Shown here piece after piece: positions 1 to 8,533 of a stretch of 44,200 bases of DNA (position 1 is the first letter of the stretch; every line of letters starts with the position of its first letter). Source of the DNA: CAVLCC01 sp963624975. Its GTDB lineage: Bacteria > Actinomycetota > Coriobacteriia > Coriobacteriales > CADBOM01. A model generated the notes under the pieces. The model was not told where the DNA came from. It made no database searches and worked only from the letters and a program-made list of their open reading frames with translations. The position numbers and the translations under genes are program-made. The stretch spans positions 1 to 44,200 of the forward strand of contig CAVFRF010000095.1 of NCBI GenBank assembly GCA_963624975.1, written 5' to 3'.

Positions 1-761
1 GCAAGCTGGGCTTCGTCGTCGTCGACCACCTGCTCCAACACGGCCAGCGCATCTGCGGCTCCATATACCCCGCGTTCGCGCGCAGCGGCAAACTCCGCCT
101 CGTGCTGGCTCCCGCTGGCCGACCCGCTTGCCAGCGATGTGTTCAGCTCCGTCTGCTGGGTGTCCCTGGTCGCCCTGGTTTTCGAGCACTCCGCCTTGAG
201 GTTGTCGGTGATCGTTCGGTAGAGGCTGGTATCGAATATGCTGGCGAACAGCTGGCTGCGATCCTTGGAATCGGCCGTGAGGAACTTCTGGAACTTGTTC
301 TGCGCGAGCATCACAATCTTGGTGAACTTGTCGAAGTCCAGCCCGAGAATCTCCTGCAGCTTCGAGTCGGCGGCCCTCAGGTTGGTGATGGTTGGCTCGT
401 TCGGGATCTCCAGCTCCACCGTCTGGTTGCCGCTGAACTCGTACACGCCAGTTCCGCGCTTCTTGGTGCGCTTGAACCTGCGGACAACCTCGTACTCGGC
501 TCCGCGCACCTCGAACACCAAGACCACTTCGGTGGGCATGTCGTCTTGGCGGTGCTGGCTCTGCAGATCCTTGGCCTCTCGCTCGCCCGAGCTGGTCTTT
601 CCGAAGAGCGCAAAGCAGATCGCGTCGAAGATGCTGGTCTTGCCCGATCCGGTTGGACCCGTAACCAGGTAGATGCCGGAGGCACCGAGCTGCGAGAAGT
701 CGATTTCCTCGGTGCCGCCATAGGGTCCGAACGCCGTGATCTTCATATAGATGGGCCTCAT
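1..761 (-). CDS. sbcC: Exonuclease subunit SbcC, N-terminal part (cut by window edge)
   Basis: This is the ATPase subunit of the SbcCD (Rad50/Mre11-like) nuclease, which opens hairpins and processes double-strand breaks. Reading the minus strand from the ATG at 759-761 gives an open frame to the window edge (about 253 residues) starting MRPIYMKITAFGPYGG. A Walker A motif GPTGSGKTS is followed by FDAICFALFGKTS, and a Q-loop-like stretch (KIVMLAQNKFQKFL) follows about 120 residues later. This is the SbcC/Rad50 head; the coiled coil, zinc hook and C-terminal Walker B lie outside the window. The start overlaps the sbcD stop by 4 bp (ATGA), so the pair is translationally coupled. The family is clear; only the missing C-terminus is uncertain. 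Confidence 0.93.
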   Translation of the reverse strand, partial: MRPIYMKITAFGPYGGTEEIDFSQLGASGIYLVTGPTGSGKTSIFDAICFALFGKTSSGEREAKDLQSQHRQDDMPTEVVLVFEVRGAEYEVVRRFKRTKKRGTGVYEFSGNQTVELEIPNEPTITNLRAADSKLQEILGLDFDKFTKIVMLAQNKFQKFLTADSKDRSQLFASIFDTSLYRTITDNLKAECSKTRATRDTQQTELNTSLASGSASGSQHEAEFAAARERGVYGAADALAVLEQVVDDDEAQL

Positions 762-2011
762 TTCGCGCTCCTTCCAGAAATCGCAACTTCTGCAAACATC
801 TTCCGCTCCGCATCGGTCATGGCGCGGCTGTTGATCTTTTCGAACAGCTCCTCGAACACCTCCACCGGGTCTAGGTCGTTCACGTTGCCCGCCGCCCCCT
901 GTGCAGCGCGGCCGTCTTGCTTCGCGTAGTCGAACTCCACCTTCATGAGCAGCGGGAACAGGTCGTGCATCTTGGCCCTGGCATCGGCCACCGGCTCTTC
1001 GAGGATCGCCCTCACATATGCTTGGGCCAGCTCGGGGCGGGCTTCGGCCTTTGCGCGGATCTGCGCGAGCGTGCCCCTTACCTCCACCATGTCGTGCGGA
1101 AGCTCGATGGGCACCTCCTCGACCTCCACGCTGCCGTTGTTCGCGATGCTCACGATGTTGGCGACCTTGCGCTGCCTGGTCTCCGAGAACGAGTACTTGA
1201 GAGGGGAACCGCAGTAGCGGATGCGACCTTCCACCACCCACTGCGGTGCGTGCAGATGCCCCAGCGCCACGTAGTCGAATCCCTCGAGCGCGCCGGCCGA
1301 AACCTCGTCCAGCCCGCCGATGGTGGCCTGCTCCGAATCGCTGCGTATGGGAGACGTGCCGCCGAACACGAGCTGATGCGCCACCAGCACGTTGGGCATG
1401 CCGTCGCGCAGCTCCATCTGCCCCACTACGGCGCGCACAGCCTCGTCGAACGTCTTGGCCTCGCAACCGGGCACCCACCTGCGCGCATCCGATGGCGTGA
1501 TGTAGGGGAGCAGGTGCACCGCGACGCTGCTGCCATCGCTGTGGCCCGCCGCGACGCTGTCGCCGCCGGCAACCGCGCCTCCGCCCGTCGCGACGCTGTC
1601 GCCGCCGGCAACCGCGCCTCCGCCCGTCGCGACGCTGTCATTGCCGCGACCCGCCTCGTCGAGCACCACGCATTCGACCTCACCCGAATACGGCCTCGCT
1701 ATATGTATGCCCTCGCGTCCCACGACCTCCGACAAGAACGCCAGGCGCTCGGCGCTGTCGTGGTTGCCCGGCACCATGAGCACCGGCGTGCCGCTCTCCA
1801 CCAGCTTGGTGAGAAACCACCCCGCCAGCCCCACAGCCTGCTCGCTGGGGACCTGCCTGTCATAGAAGTCGCCGGCTACCAGCACGGCATCCACCTGCCG
1901 CGCAGCCGCAAGCTCGACCAGGCCCGCCAGCACCTCCCGCTGGTCGTCTATCATCGAGAACTCGTTGACCCTCTTGCCAATATGCAGGTCTCCCAGATGC
2001 AGGAACTTCAT
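758..2011 (-). CDS. sbcD: Exonuclease subunit SbcD (Mre11-type nuclease)
   Basis: Metal-dependent phosphoesterase partner of SbcC, 417 residues. The calcineurin-like phosphoesterase motifs run in order: LGDLHIGKR near residue 7, GDFYDRQ, PGNHDS, and ALGHLHAPQ near residue 250. These supply the Asp/His/Asn ligands for two Mn ions. The length is near the family norm (about 380-410). The extra length comes from a Gly/Ala/Val/Ser/Thr-rich insertion at about residues 125-154, encoded by a 39-bp tandem repeat. The start is the first ATG after a GGAAGGG ribosome site. It is the first gene of an sbcD-sbcC operon facing away from cooS. Confidence 0.95.
   Translation of the reverse strand: MKFLHLGDLHIGKRVNEFSMIDDQREVLAGLVELAAARQVDAVLVAGDFYDRQVPSEQAVGLAGWFLTKLVESGTPVLMVPGNHDSAERLAFLSEVVGREGIHIARPYSGEVECVVLDEAGRGNDSVATGGGAVAGGDSVATGGGAVAGGDSVAAGHSDGSSVAVHLLPYITPSDARRWVPGCEAKTFDEAVRAVVGQMELRDGMPNVLVAHQLVFGGTSPIRSDSEQATIGGLDEVSAGALEGFDYVALGHLHAPQWVVEGRIRYCGSPLKYSFSETRQRKVANIVSIANNGSVEVEEVPIELPHDMVEVRGTLAQIRAKAEARPELAQAYVRAILEEPVADARAKMHDLFPLLMKVEFDYAKQDGRAAQGAAGNVNDLDPVEVFEELFEKINSRAMTDAERKMFAEVAISGRSAK
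1551..1639. repeat. 39-bp in-frame tandem repeat inside sbcD
   Basis: Two identical 39-bp units (1551-1589 and 1590-1628) are followed by an 11-bp start of a third (1629-1639). Each unit encodes 13 residues, read as DSVATGGGAVAGG, so copy number can change without a frameshift. The insertion sits between the phosphoesterase motifs, in what should be a surface loop. A weaker, diverged unit may precede it near 1521. Confidence 0.9.
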
Positions 2012-2807
2012 AGCGCATGCCCTTCCGGTTGCAAATCCAACGTGCGGCTAAGGTTAACACTTGGGGCGGACATTAATTCGAGTACGTCTCCGAGCTTCGA
2101 AAAGGCACCTGGCAGACCCGCCGCACGCCGAATAATCTGACACTAGAAAAGATTGGAATCGCTTGCCAGGAAGGTGGTTCGAGCGACGTGCGCAAGCCCT
2201 TTCCAGACGTGTTCGCTCCACCGGGTGCACAGGCGTCCGCGCATGGCGATTCGGAGATATGGCGACTCCGTGGAGTCCAAAAGCTAAATGCATCTAACCT
2301 GGCTCAGCCAATATAATACCCGCATATGGTTGAGCGGATATGCAATGCGGCAGTCTTCGGGGGCAGTCGCGGCGCAGATCGGACGTGCTATCCGAGGGTG
2401 CGGCGGCTGCAACCAGCCGGGTTCGCGAATGCTAAAAAAGCAGCTTTCGGCTCCGTTGCCGCAGCGGCAAAATCGCAATTCTCTTTGGCGGAAAGCACAC
2501 CGATTGCACGCTTGCCATGATGCTATTATGTGTGCACGACAGTGCAGAGCTAGATTTGGGAGAGCACTACGCTGCCGCAGCAGCCGGAGCATCCGGACAA
2601 CTCGAGGGATTTCGGGTTTGGGTGGAAATCCTTCATCGGAAACCGGCGCGAAGGACCAACTTAGGGTAATTAGAAGGATTCGAAAGCGAACGGGTGTCGT
2701 CTCTAGGATCTTTCTTTTTATTACCTGGCTTTTTCTAGGCAATCTGGAGCCAGGGTGCAGTAGGGGTAGGGTTCCTTGGGAAAGGAACGCGAAGAGTAGG
2801 AGGATGG
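2012..2807. promoter_or_regulatory. Long upstream region between sbcD and cooS with several inverted repeats
   Basis: No convincing gene is seen in these 796 bases; open frames here lack coding-like composition and good start sites. Several short inverted repeats are visible: 2264-2277 (GACTC-CGTG-GAGTC), 2404-2419 (CGGCTG-CAAC-CAGCCG), 2456-2470 (TTGCCG-CAG-CGGCAA) and 2533-2546 (TGCAC-GACA-GTGCA), plus the one at 2724-2754 listed separately. The region must hold the promoters of sbcD (leftward) and cooS (rightward), and may include a long cooS leader. No known riboswitch consensus was recognised. Confidence 0.45.
2724..2754 (+). promoter_or_regulatory. Inverted repeat just upstream of cooS
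   Basis: Arms CCTGGCT (2724-2730) and AGCCAGG (2748-2754) pair perfectly over 7 bp with a 17-base spacer, ending 53 bases before the cooS start. It could be an operator or a leader stem-loop. The cooS ribosome site AGGAGG is at 2798-2803. Confidence 0.45.
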
Positions 2808-4703
2808 ATGGATCAGTTCAAGCTCACCACCATCGAGGAGAACGAGGCAGTGACCAACCGACTGCTGGAGACGGCCGCCAAGGTTGGCGCCGACACCTGG
2901 CAGAGCAGGGTCGAGCTTCAGACTCCGCACTGCAAGTTCGGCGAAGAGGGCATGTGCTGCAGGATATGCTCGATGGGCCCGTGCCGAATCACCAAGAAGT
3001 CGCCGAAGGGTATCTGCGGCGCCGATGTCCACACGATCTCGGGCAGGAACTTCCTCCGCTTCACCGCAGGCGGCGCGGCTGCTCACTCCGACCACGGACG
3101 TGACATCTGCCATACGCTTTACTGCGTGAAGGAGGGTGGCGACTACCAGGTCAAGGATCCCGAGAAGCTCATCAGCATCGCCAAGGAGTGGGACATCGAG
3201 ACCGAGGGCAAGGACATCTACGATCTTGCACACGAGGTCGCACTGGTCGCCCTGCAGGAGTACGGCAAGCCTTTCGGCATCCAGAGGTTCCTCAAGAGGG
3301 CTCCTGAGAAGACCCAGCAGATCTGGCATGAGCAGGGCATCGAGCCCCGCGCCATCGACCGCGAGGTCTCCACTGCAATGCACATGACCCACATGGGCAC
3401 CTGCGCAGAGCCCGAGGCTCTCATCCGCCAGGCATTCCGTCTGGGCCTGTCCGACGGCTGGGGCGGTTCGATGTGCGGCACCGAGTTCTCCGACGTTCTG
3501 TTCGGAACCCCGATGCCCATCGAGACCGAGGCCAACCTCGGCGTTATGGAAGAGGACATGGTCAACATCATCGTCCACGGCCACGATCCCTCGCTTTCCG
3601 AGATGATCGTTAAGTACGCCGAGGATCCCGAGATGATCGCCATGGCCAAGGAAGTCGGCGCCAAGGGCATCAACATCGCCGGCGTTTGCTGCACCTCCAA
3701 CGAGGTCACCATGCGTCACGGCATCCCCATGGCAGGCAACTTCCTGCAGCAGGAGAACGTCGTTCTCACCGGCGCTTGCGAGGCTATCGTCGTCGACGTT
3801 CAGTGCATCTTCCCCGCACTTGGCCCCCTGAGCAAGTGCTTCCACACCAAGTTCATCACCACTTCGGCAAAGGCTCACATCCCTGGATCCGACTTCATCC
3901 AGTTCGAGCCCGAGACCGCTGGCGAGAACGCCAAGGCCATCGTGACCATGGCAATCCAGAACTTCCCGAACCGCAACAAGGACCTGGTTTACATCCCCGA
4001 CCTCAAGCAGAAGGCTACCGTCGGTTACTCCTACGAGGCAATCGTCAAGACCCTCGACACCGTGACCAACAGCTTCGTGGACGAGATCGGCACCGTTAAG
4101 CCTCTGGTCGAGTGCGTGCGTTCCGGCGTTCTGCGTGGTGCTGTGGCTATGGTCGGCTGCAACAACCCGAAGCAGCGTCACGACGAGGCTCACATCGAGC
4201 TTATGAAGAAGCTCCTTGCCAACGACGTCGTTCTGGTGCTCTCCGGCTGCTCCGCTCAGGCTGCTGCCAAGGCTGGTCTCATGGACAAGCGTGCTGCAGA
4301 CCTGTGCTGCGGCGAGGGCCTGAGGCGTGTGTGCAAGCTCGCCGACATCCCGCCGGTGCTGCACATGGGCTCCTGCGTGGACATCAGCCGTATGATGGTG
4401 CTCGTGTCCAACATCGCCAAGGACTCCGGCTGGGACATCACCGAGATGCCCGTCGTCGGTTGCGCCCCCGAGTGGATGTCTGAGAAGGCAGTCTCGATCG
4501 GCAACTACGTTGTGTCGACCGGTCTGACCACCTTCCTCGGCGTGCACCCGATGGTCAAGGGTTCCGAGGTCATCGACAACCTGCTTCAGGGCGGCGTCGA
4601 GGACTGGGTCGGAGCCAAGTACGTTGTCGACCTTGACATCGAATCGCTCGGCGACAAGATCCTCGCTACTCTCGAGGAGAAGCGCGCTAAGCTCGGCATG
4701 TAA
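2808..4703 (+). CDS. cooS: Anaerobic carbon monoxide dehydrogenase, catalytic subunit
   Basis: Nickel-iron CO dehydrogenase (631 residues), interconverting CO and CO2 with ferredoxin-level electrons; in CODH/ACS it makes CO for acetyl-CoA synthesis. The N-terminal cysteines are all present: C42 and C50 (D-cluster), and C51, C54, C59 and C70 (B-cluster). The C-cluster set is also complete: H257/H259 in VHGHD, C295, C333, C451, C481 and C523, with K560 as the probable acid-base lysine. The length is usual for the family. The start has AGGAGG four bases upstream. The gene uses many U-ending Ala, Val and Arg codons, like the ribosomal genes here, which suggests high expression. It leads the cooS-cooC-acsB cluster, so it is more likely an ACS-linked enzyme than a stand-alone CO oxidiser. 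Confidence 0.97.
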   Translation: MDQFKLTTIEENEAVTNRLLETAAKVGADTWQSRVELQTPHCKFGEEGMCCRICSMGPCRITKKSPKGICGADVHTISGRNFLRFTAGGAAAHSDHGRDICHTLYCVKEGGDYQVKDPEKLISIAKEWDIETEGKDIYDLAHEVALVALQEYGKPFGIQRFLKRAPEKTQQIWHEQGIEPRAIDREVSTAMHMTHMGTCAEPEALIRQAFRLGLSDGWGGSMCGTEFSDVLFGTPMPIETEANLGVMEEDMVNIIVHGHDPSLSEMIVKYAEDPEMIAMAKEVGAKGINIAGVCCTSNEVTMRHGIPMAGNFLQQENVVLTGACEAIVVDVQCIFPALGPLSKCFHTKFITTSAKAHIPGSDFIQFEPETAGENAKAIVTMAIQNFPNRNKDLVYIPDLKQKATVGYSYEAIVKTLDTVTNSFVDEIGTVKPLVECVRSGVLRGAVAMVGCNNPKQRHDEAHIELMKKLLANDVVLVLSGCSAQAAAKAGLMDKRAADLCCGEGLRRVCKLADIPPVLHMGSCVDISRMMVLVSNIAKDSGWDITEMPVVGCAPEWMSEKAVSIGNYVVSTGLTTFLGVHPMVKGSEVIDNLLQGGVEDWVGAKYVVDLDIESLGDKILATLEEKRAKLGM

Positions 4704-4720
4704 GGAAAGGGCGAGAAGAT

Positions 4721-5497
4721 ATGAAAATTGCCGTTACAGGCAAAGGCGGGGTGGGCAAGACGACTTTCGCCGCTATTCTCTCGCGACTTTATGCTGAAGA
4801 AGGGCGCCCCGTCTTGGCAGCAGACGTCGACCCGGATGCTAACCTTGGATTGGCTCTGGGATTCGATGAGGAGGAACTTGAGAAGATCACGCCCATCTCG
4901 GAGATGAAGGATTTCATCAACGAGAGGACCGGCGTCGACCCTAGCGGAATCGTGAAGTTTTTCAAGCTCACGCCAAAGGTCGACGACATCCCGGACATGT
5001 TTGCAAAGACGTGCAACGGGGTGAAGCTCCTGGTCCTGGGAACTGTGGATGTAGCCGGAGCCGGCTGCGTCTGCCCCGAGCACATAGTGCTCAAGAGGCT
5101 GCTTTCGCACCTCGCCCTCCAAAACGAGGACGTTGTGATCATGGATATGGAAGCAGGACTCGAGCACCTCGCAAGGGGTACCACGGAGAACGTGGATCAG
5201 TTCGTGGTCGTGATCGAACCGGGAGCCCGCAGCATGCAGACCTACCGCAAGGTCAAGCAGCTGGCGACCGACCTAGGCGTCAAGCAGGTGCGCGTCGTGG
5301 CCAACAAGGTTCGCGACGAGTATGACGAGAACTACATCCGCGAGCACATCCCCGCGGAAGACCTTCTCGGCATCGTGCACTATAGCGAAGGCGTGATAGA
5401 TGCAGACCGCAAGGGCAGCTCTCCCTTCGATTACGATGAGGGCGCTGTTGCTGAGATAAGGCAGATTAAAAAGATCCTTGACGATGTACAGGGATAG
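4721..5497 (+). CDS. cooC: CooC-type nickel-insertion ATPase for CODH/ACS
   Basis: MinD/ParA-like P-loop ATPase, 258 residues, that loads nickel into the CODH C-cluster and/or the ACS A-cluster. A deviant Walker A motif GKGGVGKTT lies at residues 7-15, a DVDPDANLG stretch follows, and a CxC pair at C116-C118 (GCVCPEH) matches the metal-binding site known at the CooC dimer interface. The gene lies 17 bases after cooS and 15 before acsB, so it is co-transcribed with its likely clients. The sequence cannot tell whether it serves CooS, AcsB (as AcsF does) or both. Confidence 0.93.
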   Translation: MKIAVTGKGGVGKTTFAAILSRLYAEEGRPVLAADVDPDANLGLALGFDEEELEKITPISEMKDFINERTGVDPSGIVKFFKLTPKVDDIPDMFAKTCNGVKLLVLGTVDVAGAGCVCPEHIVLKRLLSHLALQNEDVVIMDMEAGLEHLARGTTENVDQFVVVIEPGARSMQTYRKVKQLATDLGVKQVRVVANKVRDEYDENYIREHIPAEDLLGIVHYSEGVIDADRKGSSPFDYDEGAVAEIRQIKKILDDVQG

Positions 5498-5512
5498 AAC
5501 AGGAGTTAATGA

Positions 5513-7645
5513 ATGACAACGCTATTCGAAAGGGTCTTCAAGGGATCCGACGATATGTACGCTGTTGCCGAGAAGGCCATCGCCGAGGCTTCCGAGAAGT
5601 ACTCTGACGACGAGCCCGTTGCCTTCCCGGATACGGCTTACTTCCTTGCCAACAACTACGCTATGTCGGGCAAGAAGATCACCAACTTCGGCGAGCTCAA
5701 GGAGCAGATGAAGTGGGTCAAGTCTGAGATGACCAAGAACGGCAAGACTTACGACATCTTCCACTCCGGCGTGGCAACCGCTTGCGCAGCCGAGATCATC
5801 GAGGCTTGCAAGTACATCCAGTGCACCGACCCCTACGGACACGATCCTTACTGGGGACACTGCAACGACGCTGAGGTGCGCGAGCTGGGTCTGCCGCTGG
5901 TTACCGGCGACATCCCCGGATTCTCCGTCATCATCGGCCCTGCTCCCACCGAGCAGGAGGCTGTGGATCTGGTGAAGGGCTACCAGGAGAAGGGCATGTA
6001 CACCTTCCTCGTCGGCGGCATCATCGACCAGGTCGTCAACGCCGGCGTTGCCACTGGCTGGAAGGTCCGCATCGTGCCTCTGGGCCAGGACCTGTGGTCG
6101 GTCTCGCACGTCGTCTCCGTGTCGATCCGTGCAGCAATGATCTTCGGCGCTATCCAGCCCGGCGACTACGAGGGCATCCGCGACTACACCTTCAAGCGCA
6201 TCAACGCTGTGGTCAACGCCTTCGACCCGGTGCCCGACCTTGAGGTTGCCTGCGGTGCTGGCGCCATCTCGCTCGGCTACCCGGTTATCACCAACCACGT
6301 GGACGAGCTGTGGAAGGTCCCGATGAGCCTCATCATCCAGGAGGACATCTCCAAGTGGATCGACACCTCCATCGAGGCCCGCGGCATCAAGATCAAGATC
6401 ACCAACATCGACATCCCCGTTGCGTACTCCAACGCATTCGAGGGCGAGATTATCCGCCGCAAGGATATGCACTGCGAGGCCGACGGCTCCCGTTGGGACT
6501 GCCTCGAGCTGGTGCGTACCCTCGATGCCCACGAGGTGGAGGATCACAAGATCGAGGTTGTCGGCCCCGACTTCGACGAGATGGAGAAGGGCTCCAACTT
6601 CCAGCTCGCCATCGTCGTCGACCTTGCCGGCCGCAAGATGAACAGCGACTTCGAGCCTGTGTTCGAGCGTAAGTTCCACGCTTACATCAACTGCGCCGAG
6701 GGCATCATGCACACCGGTCAGCGCGACATGATCCGCGTCCGCGTGAGCGACGATGCTATGGCCAAGGGCTTCCGTGCCCGTCACTTCGGCGAGATTCTCT
6801 ACGCTTCGCTGAAGAGCGACTTCGATGCCGTTATCGACAAGTGCCAGGTCACGATCTACACCGATCCCGAGAAGGCCACCGAGATGCGCCACATGGGCAA
6901 CGAGATCTACGACAAGCGCGACGAGAGGCTCGAGTCCCTCACCGACGAGAGCGTCGAGGACTTCTACACCTGCATCCTCTGCCAGTCGTTCTCCCCGTCG
7001 CACGTCTGCATCGTTACCCCCGAGCGTCTGGGTCTTTGCGGTGCTGTGTCTTGGCTCGACGCCAAGGCTACCTATCAGCTCGATCCGACTGGCCCCAGCC
7101 AGCCCGTGCTCAAGGAAGGCGTCATCGACGACAGGATCGGCAAGTGGGAGTCGGTCAACGAGGCCGTTAAGAAGTACTCCATGGGTGCTCTCGAGATCGT
7201 GAGCCTCTACTCCATCATGGAGGACCCGATGACCTCCTGCGGCTGCTTCGAGTGCATCTGCGGCATCGAGCCCTTCTCCAACGGCGTCGTGATCGTCCAC
7301 CGCGAGCATGCCGGCATGACCCCTCTGGGAATGAGCTTCTCCGAGATGGCTGCTATGACCGGCGGCGGCGTGCAGACCCCTGGCTTCATGGGACACGGCA
7401 AGCACTTCATCGGTTCCAAGAAGTTCATGTCGGCCGAGGGCGGCGTCGGACGTATCGTCTGGATGCCCAAGGCTCTGAAGGAGCAGGTTGCCGATAAGCT
7501 CAACTCGACCGCCAAGGAGCTCTACGACGTGGATAACTTCGTCGACATGATCGCCGACGAGACCATCACCGAGGATCCCGAGGAGCTGCTCAACTTCCTC
7601 ACCGAGAAGGGTCACCCGGTTCTGAGCATGGAGCCCATGATGTAA
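5513..7645 (+). CDS. acsB: Acetyl-CoA synthase (CODH/ACS complex, AcsB)
   Basis: Joins CO, a corrinoid-bound methyl group and CoA into acetyl-CoA. The protein is 710 residues, so it has the full bacterial length including the N-terminal CODH-contact domain. The A-cluster is complete: C487, C490, C499 and C509 for the 4Fe-4S cubane, and C576-G577-C578 for the distal nickel. As recalled, the Moorella ligands are numbered 19 higher at every position, so spacing is conserved exactly. It follows cooC by 15 bases. No acsC, acsD or acsE follows; a strong terminator does. Codon use resembles highly expressed genes. Confidence 0.97.
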   Translation: MTTLFERVFKGSDDMYAVAEKAIAEASEKYSDDEPVAFPDTAYFLANNYAMSGKKITNFGELKEQMKWVKSEMTKNGKTYDIFHSGVATACAAEIIEACKYIQCTDPYGHDPYWGHCNDAEVRELGLPLVTGDIPGFSVIIGPAPTEQEAVDLVKGYQEKGMYTFLVGGIIDQVVNAGVATGWKVRIVPLGQDLWSVSHVVSVSIRAAMIFGAIQPGDYEGIRDYTFKRINAVVNAFDPVPDLEVACGAGAISLGYPVITNHVDELWKVPMSLIIQEDISKWIDTSIEARGIKIKITNIDIPVAYSNAFEGEIIRRKDMHCEADGSRWDCLELVRTLDAHEVEDHKIEVVGPDFDEMEKGSNFQLAIVVDLAGRKMNSDFEPVFERKFHAYINCAEGIMHTGQRDMIRVRVSDDAMAKGFRARHFGEILYASLKSDFDAVIDKCQVTIYTDPEKATEMRHMGNEIYDKRDERLESLTDESVEDFYTCILCQSFSPSHVCIVTPERLGLCGAVSWLDAKATYQLDPTGPSQPVLKEGVIDDRIGKWESVNEAVKKYSMGALEIVSLYSIMEDPMTSCGCFECICGIEPFSNGVVIVHREHAGMTPLGMSFSEMAAMTGGGVQTPGFMGHGKHFIGSKKFMSAEGGVGRIVWMPKALKEQVADKLNSTAKELYDVDNFVDMIADETITEDPEELLNFLTEKGHPVLSMEPMM

Positions 7646-7773
7646 GAACTCGCCTTCTGCCAGGCGAGCAAGCGGATGAGGCGACGAGCCGAAAGCATGT
7701 GGCCATGCATGCAGAAGCTATAAGCCTCGAAGCGAGCAAGCTGAAGCGAAAGGTGTTCTAACATAGAGCCCGA

Positions 7774-7815
7774 CGGGGGCGCTACCAGAAATGGTGGCGC
7801 CCCCGTTTATTTGAT
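7774..7815 (+). terminator. Rho-independent terminator of the cooS-cooC-acsB operon
   Basis: A 14-bp stem (7774-7787 with 7792-7805, one G-T pair) closed by a GAAA tetraloop is followed by GTTTATTTGATTT. A smaller hairpin, CTCGCC/GGCGAG, lies right after the acsB stop at 7649-7668. Confidence 0.9.
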
Positions 7816-8001
7816 TTCGTAATCGACCTGCTCGTGCGTCTGCTGTACATATAAGGAGAGCGACTGGGGTATTACAAGATGTAGAAGGCAGCATGGGGAA
7901 TGGTCTGGAATAGCAGGCAGGTTCTAGGCGATTGCAACACGATCGGCACACAACCTGGAAATTAGTACCACCACCGAGTTCGCCATATCGAACATGCAAT
8001 C
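7816..8001. other. Gap between two convergent terminators
   Basis: No gene, repeat or RNA is recognised here. It separates the plus-strand acsB terminator from the minus-strand terminator at 8002-8034. A TAAGGAG sequence at about 7854 is not followed by a usable reading frame. Confidence 0.4.
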
Positions 8002-8034
8002 AAAAAGATGCCCGCCAATTGCTTGGCGGGCATC
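8002..8034 (-). terminator. Rho-independent terminator of the minus-strand methyltransferase operon
   Basis: A perfect 12-bp stem GATGCCCGCCAA (8007-8018) pairs with 8023-8034 around a 4-base loop and, read on the minus strand, is followed by TTTTT. It lies about 160 bases beyond the small gene ending at 8198. Confidence 0.9.
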
Positions 8035-8086
8035 CATCACGCTTCAAATCTCCGGCGGCTTCAAAGGAGAGAGGTCAAGGAGGTCA

Positions 8087-8167
8087 GACCTCCAAGTTCT
8101 CGCCGAAGATTCTGGCGCCGAAGTGGATCCTGTCGCTCCCGGCAGCGCCCCCTTGGAATATCAGCTA
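8087..8167 (-). pseudogene. Coding-like remnant in frame with the small gene
   Basis: After the second in-frame TAG (8165-8167), 26 codons with mostly G or C in third position run to a TGA at 8084-8086, giving a fragment ending RIFGENLEV. There is no start codon or ribosome site of its own. It may be the 3' end of the gene whose 5' part is at 8198-8389. Chance is not excluded in GC-rich DNA. Confidence 0.3.
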
Positions 8168-8197
8168 GCAGGAGCGCAGGATAAGAGAAATAACTAA

Positions 8198-8389
8198 CTA
8201 GATCTGGCTCAGCATCCAGTTGTCGCGTCCGGGAGCGACTATCGGCACATCGGCGACCTCTTCGCGGTCGTAGGAAGTGCCGGCAGTGAGAAGCTTCTTG
8301 ACGCGGAATCCCTCGCCCTTCTGTTCCCACTCGACGTCTTCGAGGTTCACTACGTATGCGTTCTTGTCCATTCCACCTAGTGTTGCCAT
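8198..8389 (-). CDS. Small protein, cupin-like N-terminus, possibly a truncated gene
   Basis: A 63-residue protein starting MATLGGMDKNAYVVNLEDVE and ending GRDNWMLSQI. The ATG at 8387-8389 is preceded by AAAGGGG. The opening resembles the first strands of small cupin proteins, but no metal-binding cupin histidines are present, so the call is weak. The stop is TAG. The same frame continues past it, through a second TAG at 8165-8167, into a GC3-rich stretch of 26 codons (including DRIHFGARIFGENLEV) that ends at TGA 8084-8086. This looks like an internal deletion or decay of a longer gene. It is last in the mttB-MFS unit, 144 bases after the MFS stop. Confidence 0.55.
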   Translation of the reverse strand: MATLGGMDKNAYVVNLEDVEWEQKGEGFRVKKLLTAGTSYDREEVADVPIVAPGRDNWMLSQI

Positions 8390-8423
8390 TCTAGTTACCC
8401 CTTTCGATGTGAGTAATCTCGGA

Positions 8424-8447
8424 ACTTGCTGTGGGTAAACAGCAAGT
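8424..8447 (-). other. Stem-loop between the MFS gene and the small gene
   Basis: ACTTGCTGT (8424-8432) pairs perfectly with ACAGCAAGT (8439-8447) around a 6-base loop. There is no T-run after it on the minus strand, so it is more likely an RNA-processing or stabilising hairpin, or an operator, than a terminator. Confidence 0.5.
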
Positions 8448-8533
8448 CGATGTGTATCAAACCCGCAGGCGAATGCCGAAGGAGGGTAGGCCTTGAGTGA
8501 AAGCCCGGGCACCCGCCTGCAGGTCCAATATGC

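Noticed and set aside
2284..2742. A minus-strand gene of 152 residues upstream of cooS
   Set aside because: No ribosome site, low coding character and Arg/Cys-rich translation.
2012..2807. A cobalamin or other known riboswitch, or a tRNA
   Set aside because: Hairpins are present but no conserved riboswitch core, T-loop or anticodon arm could be matched.
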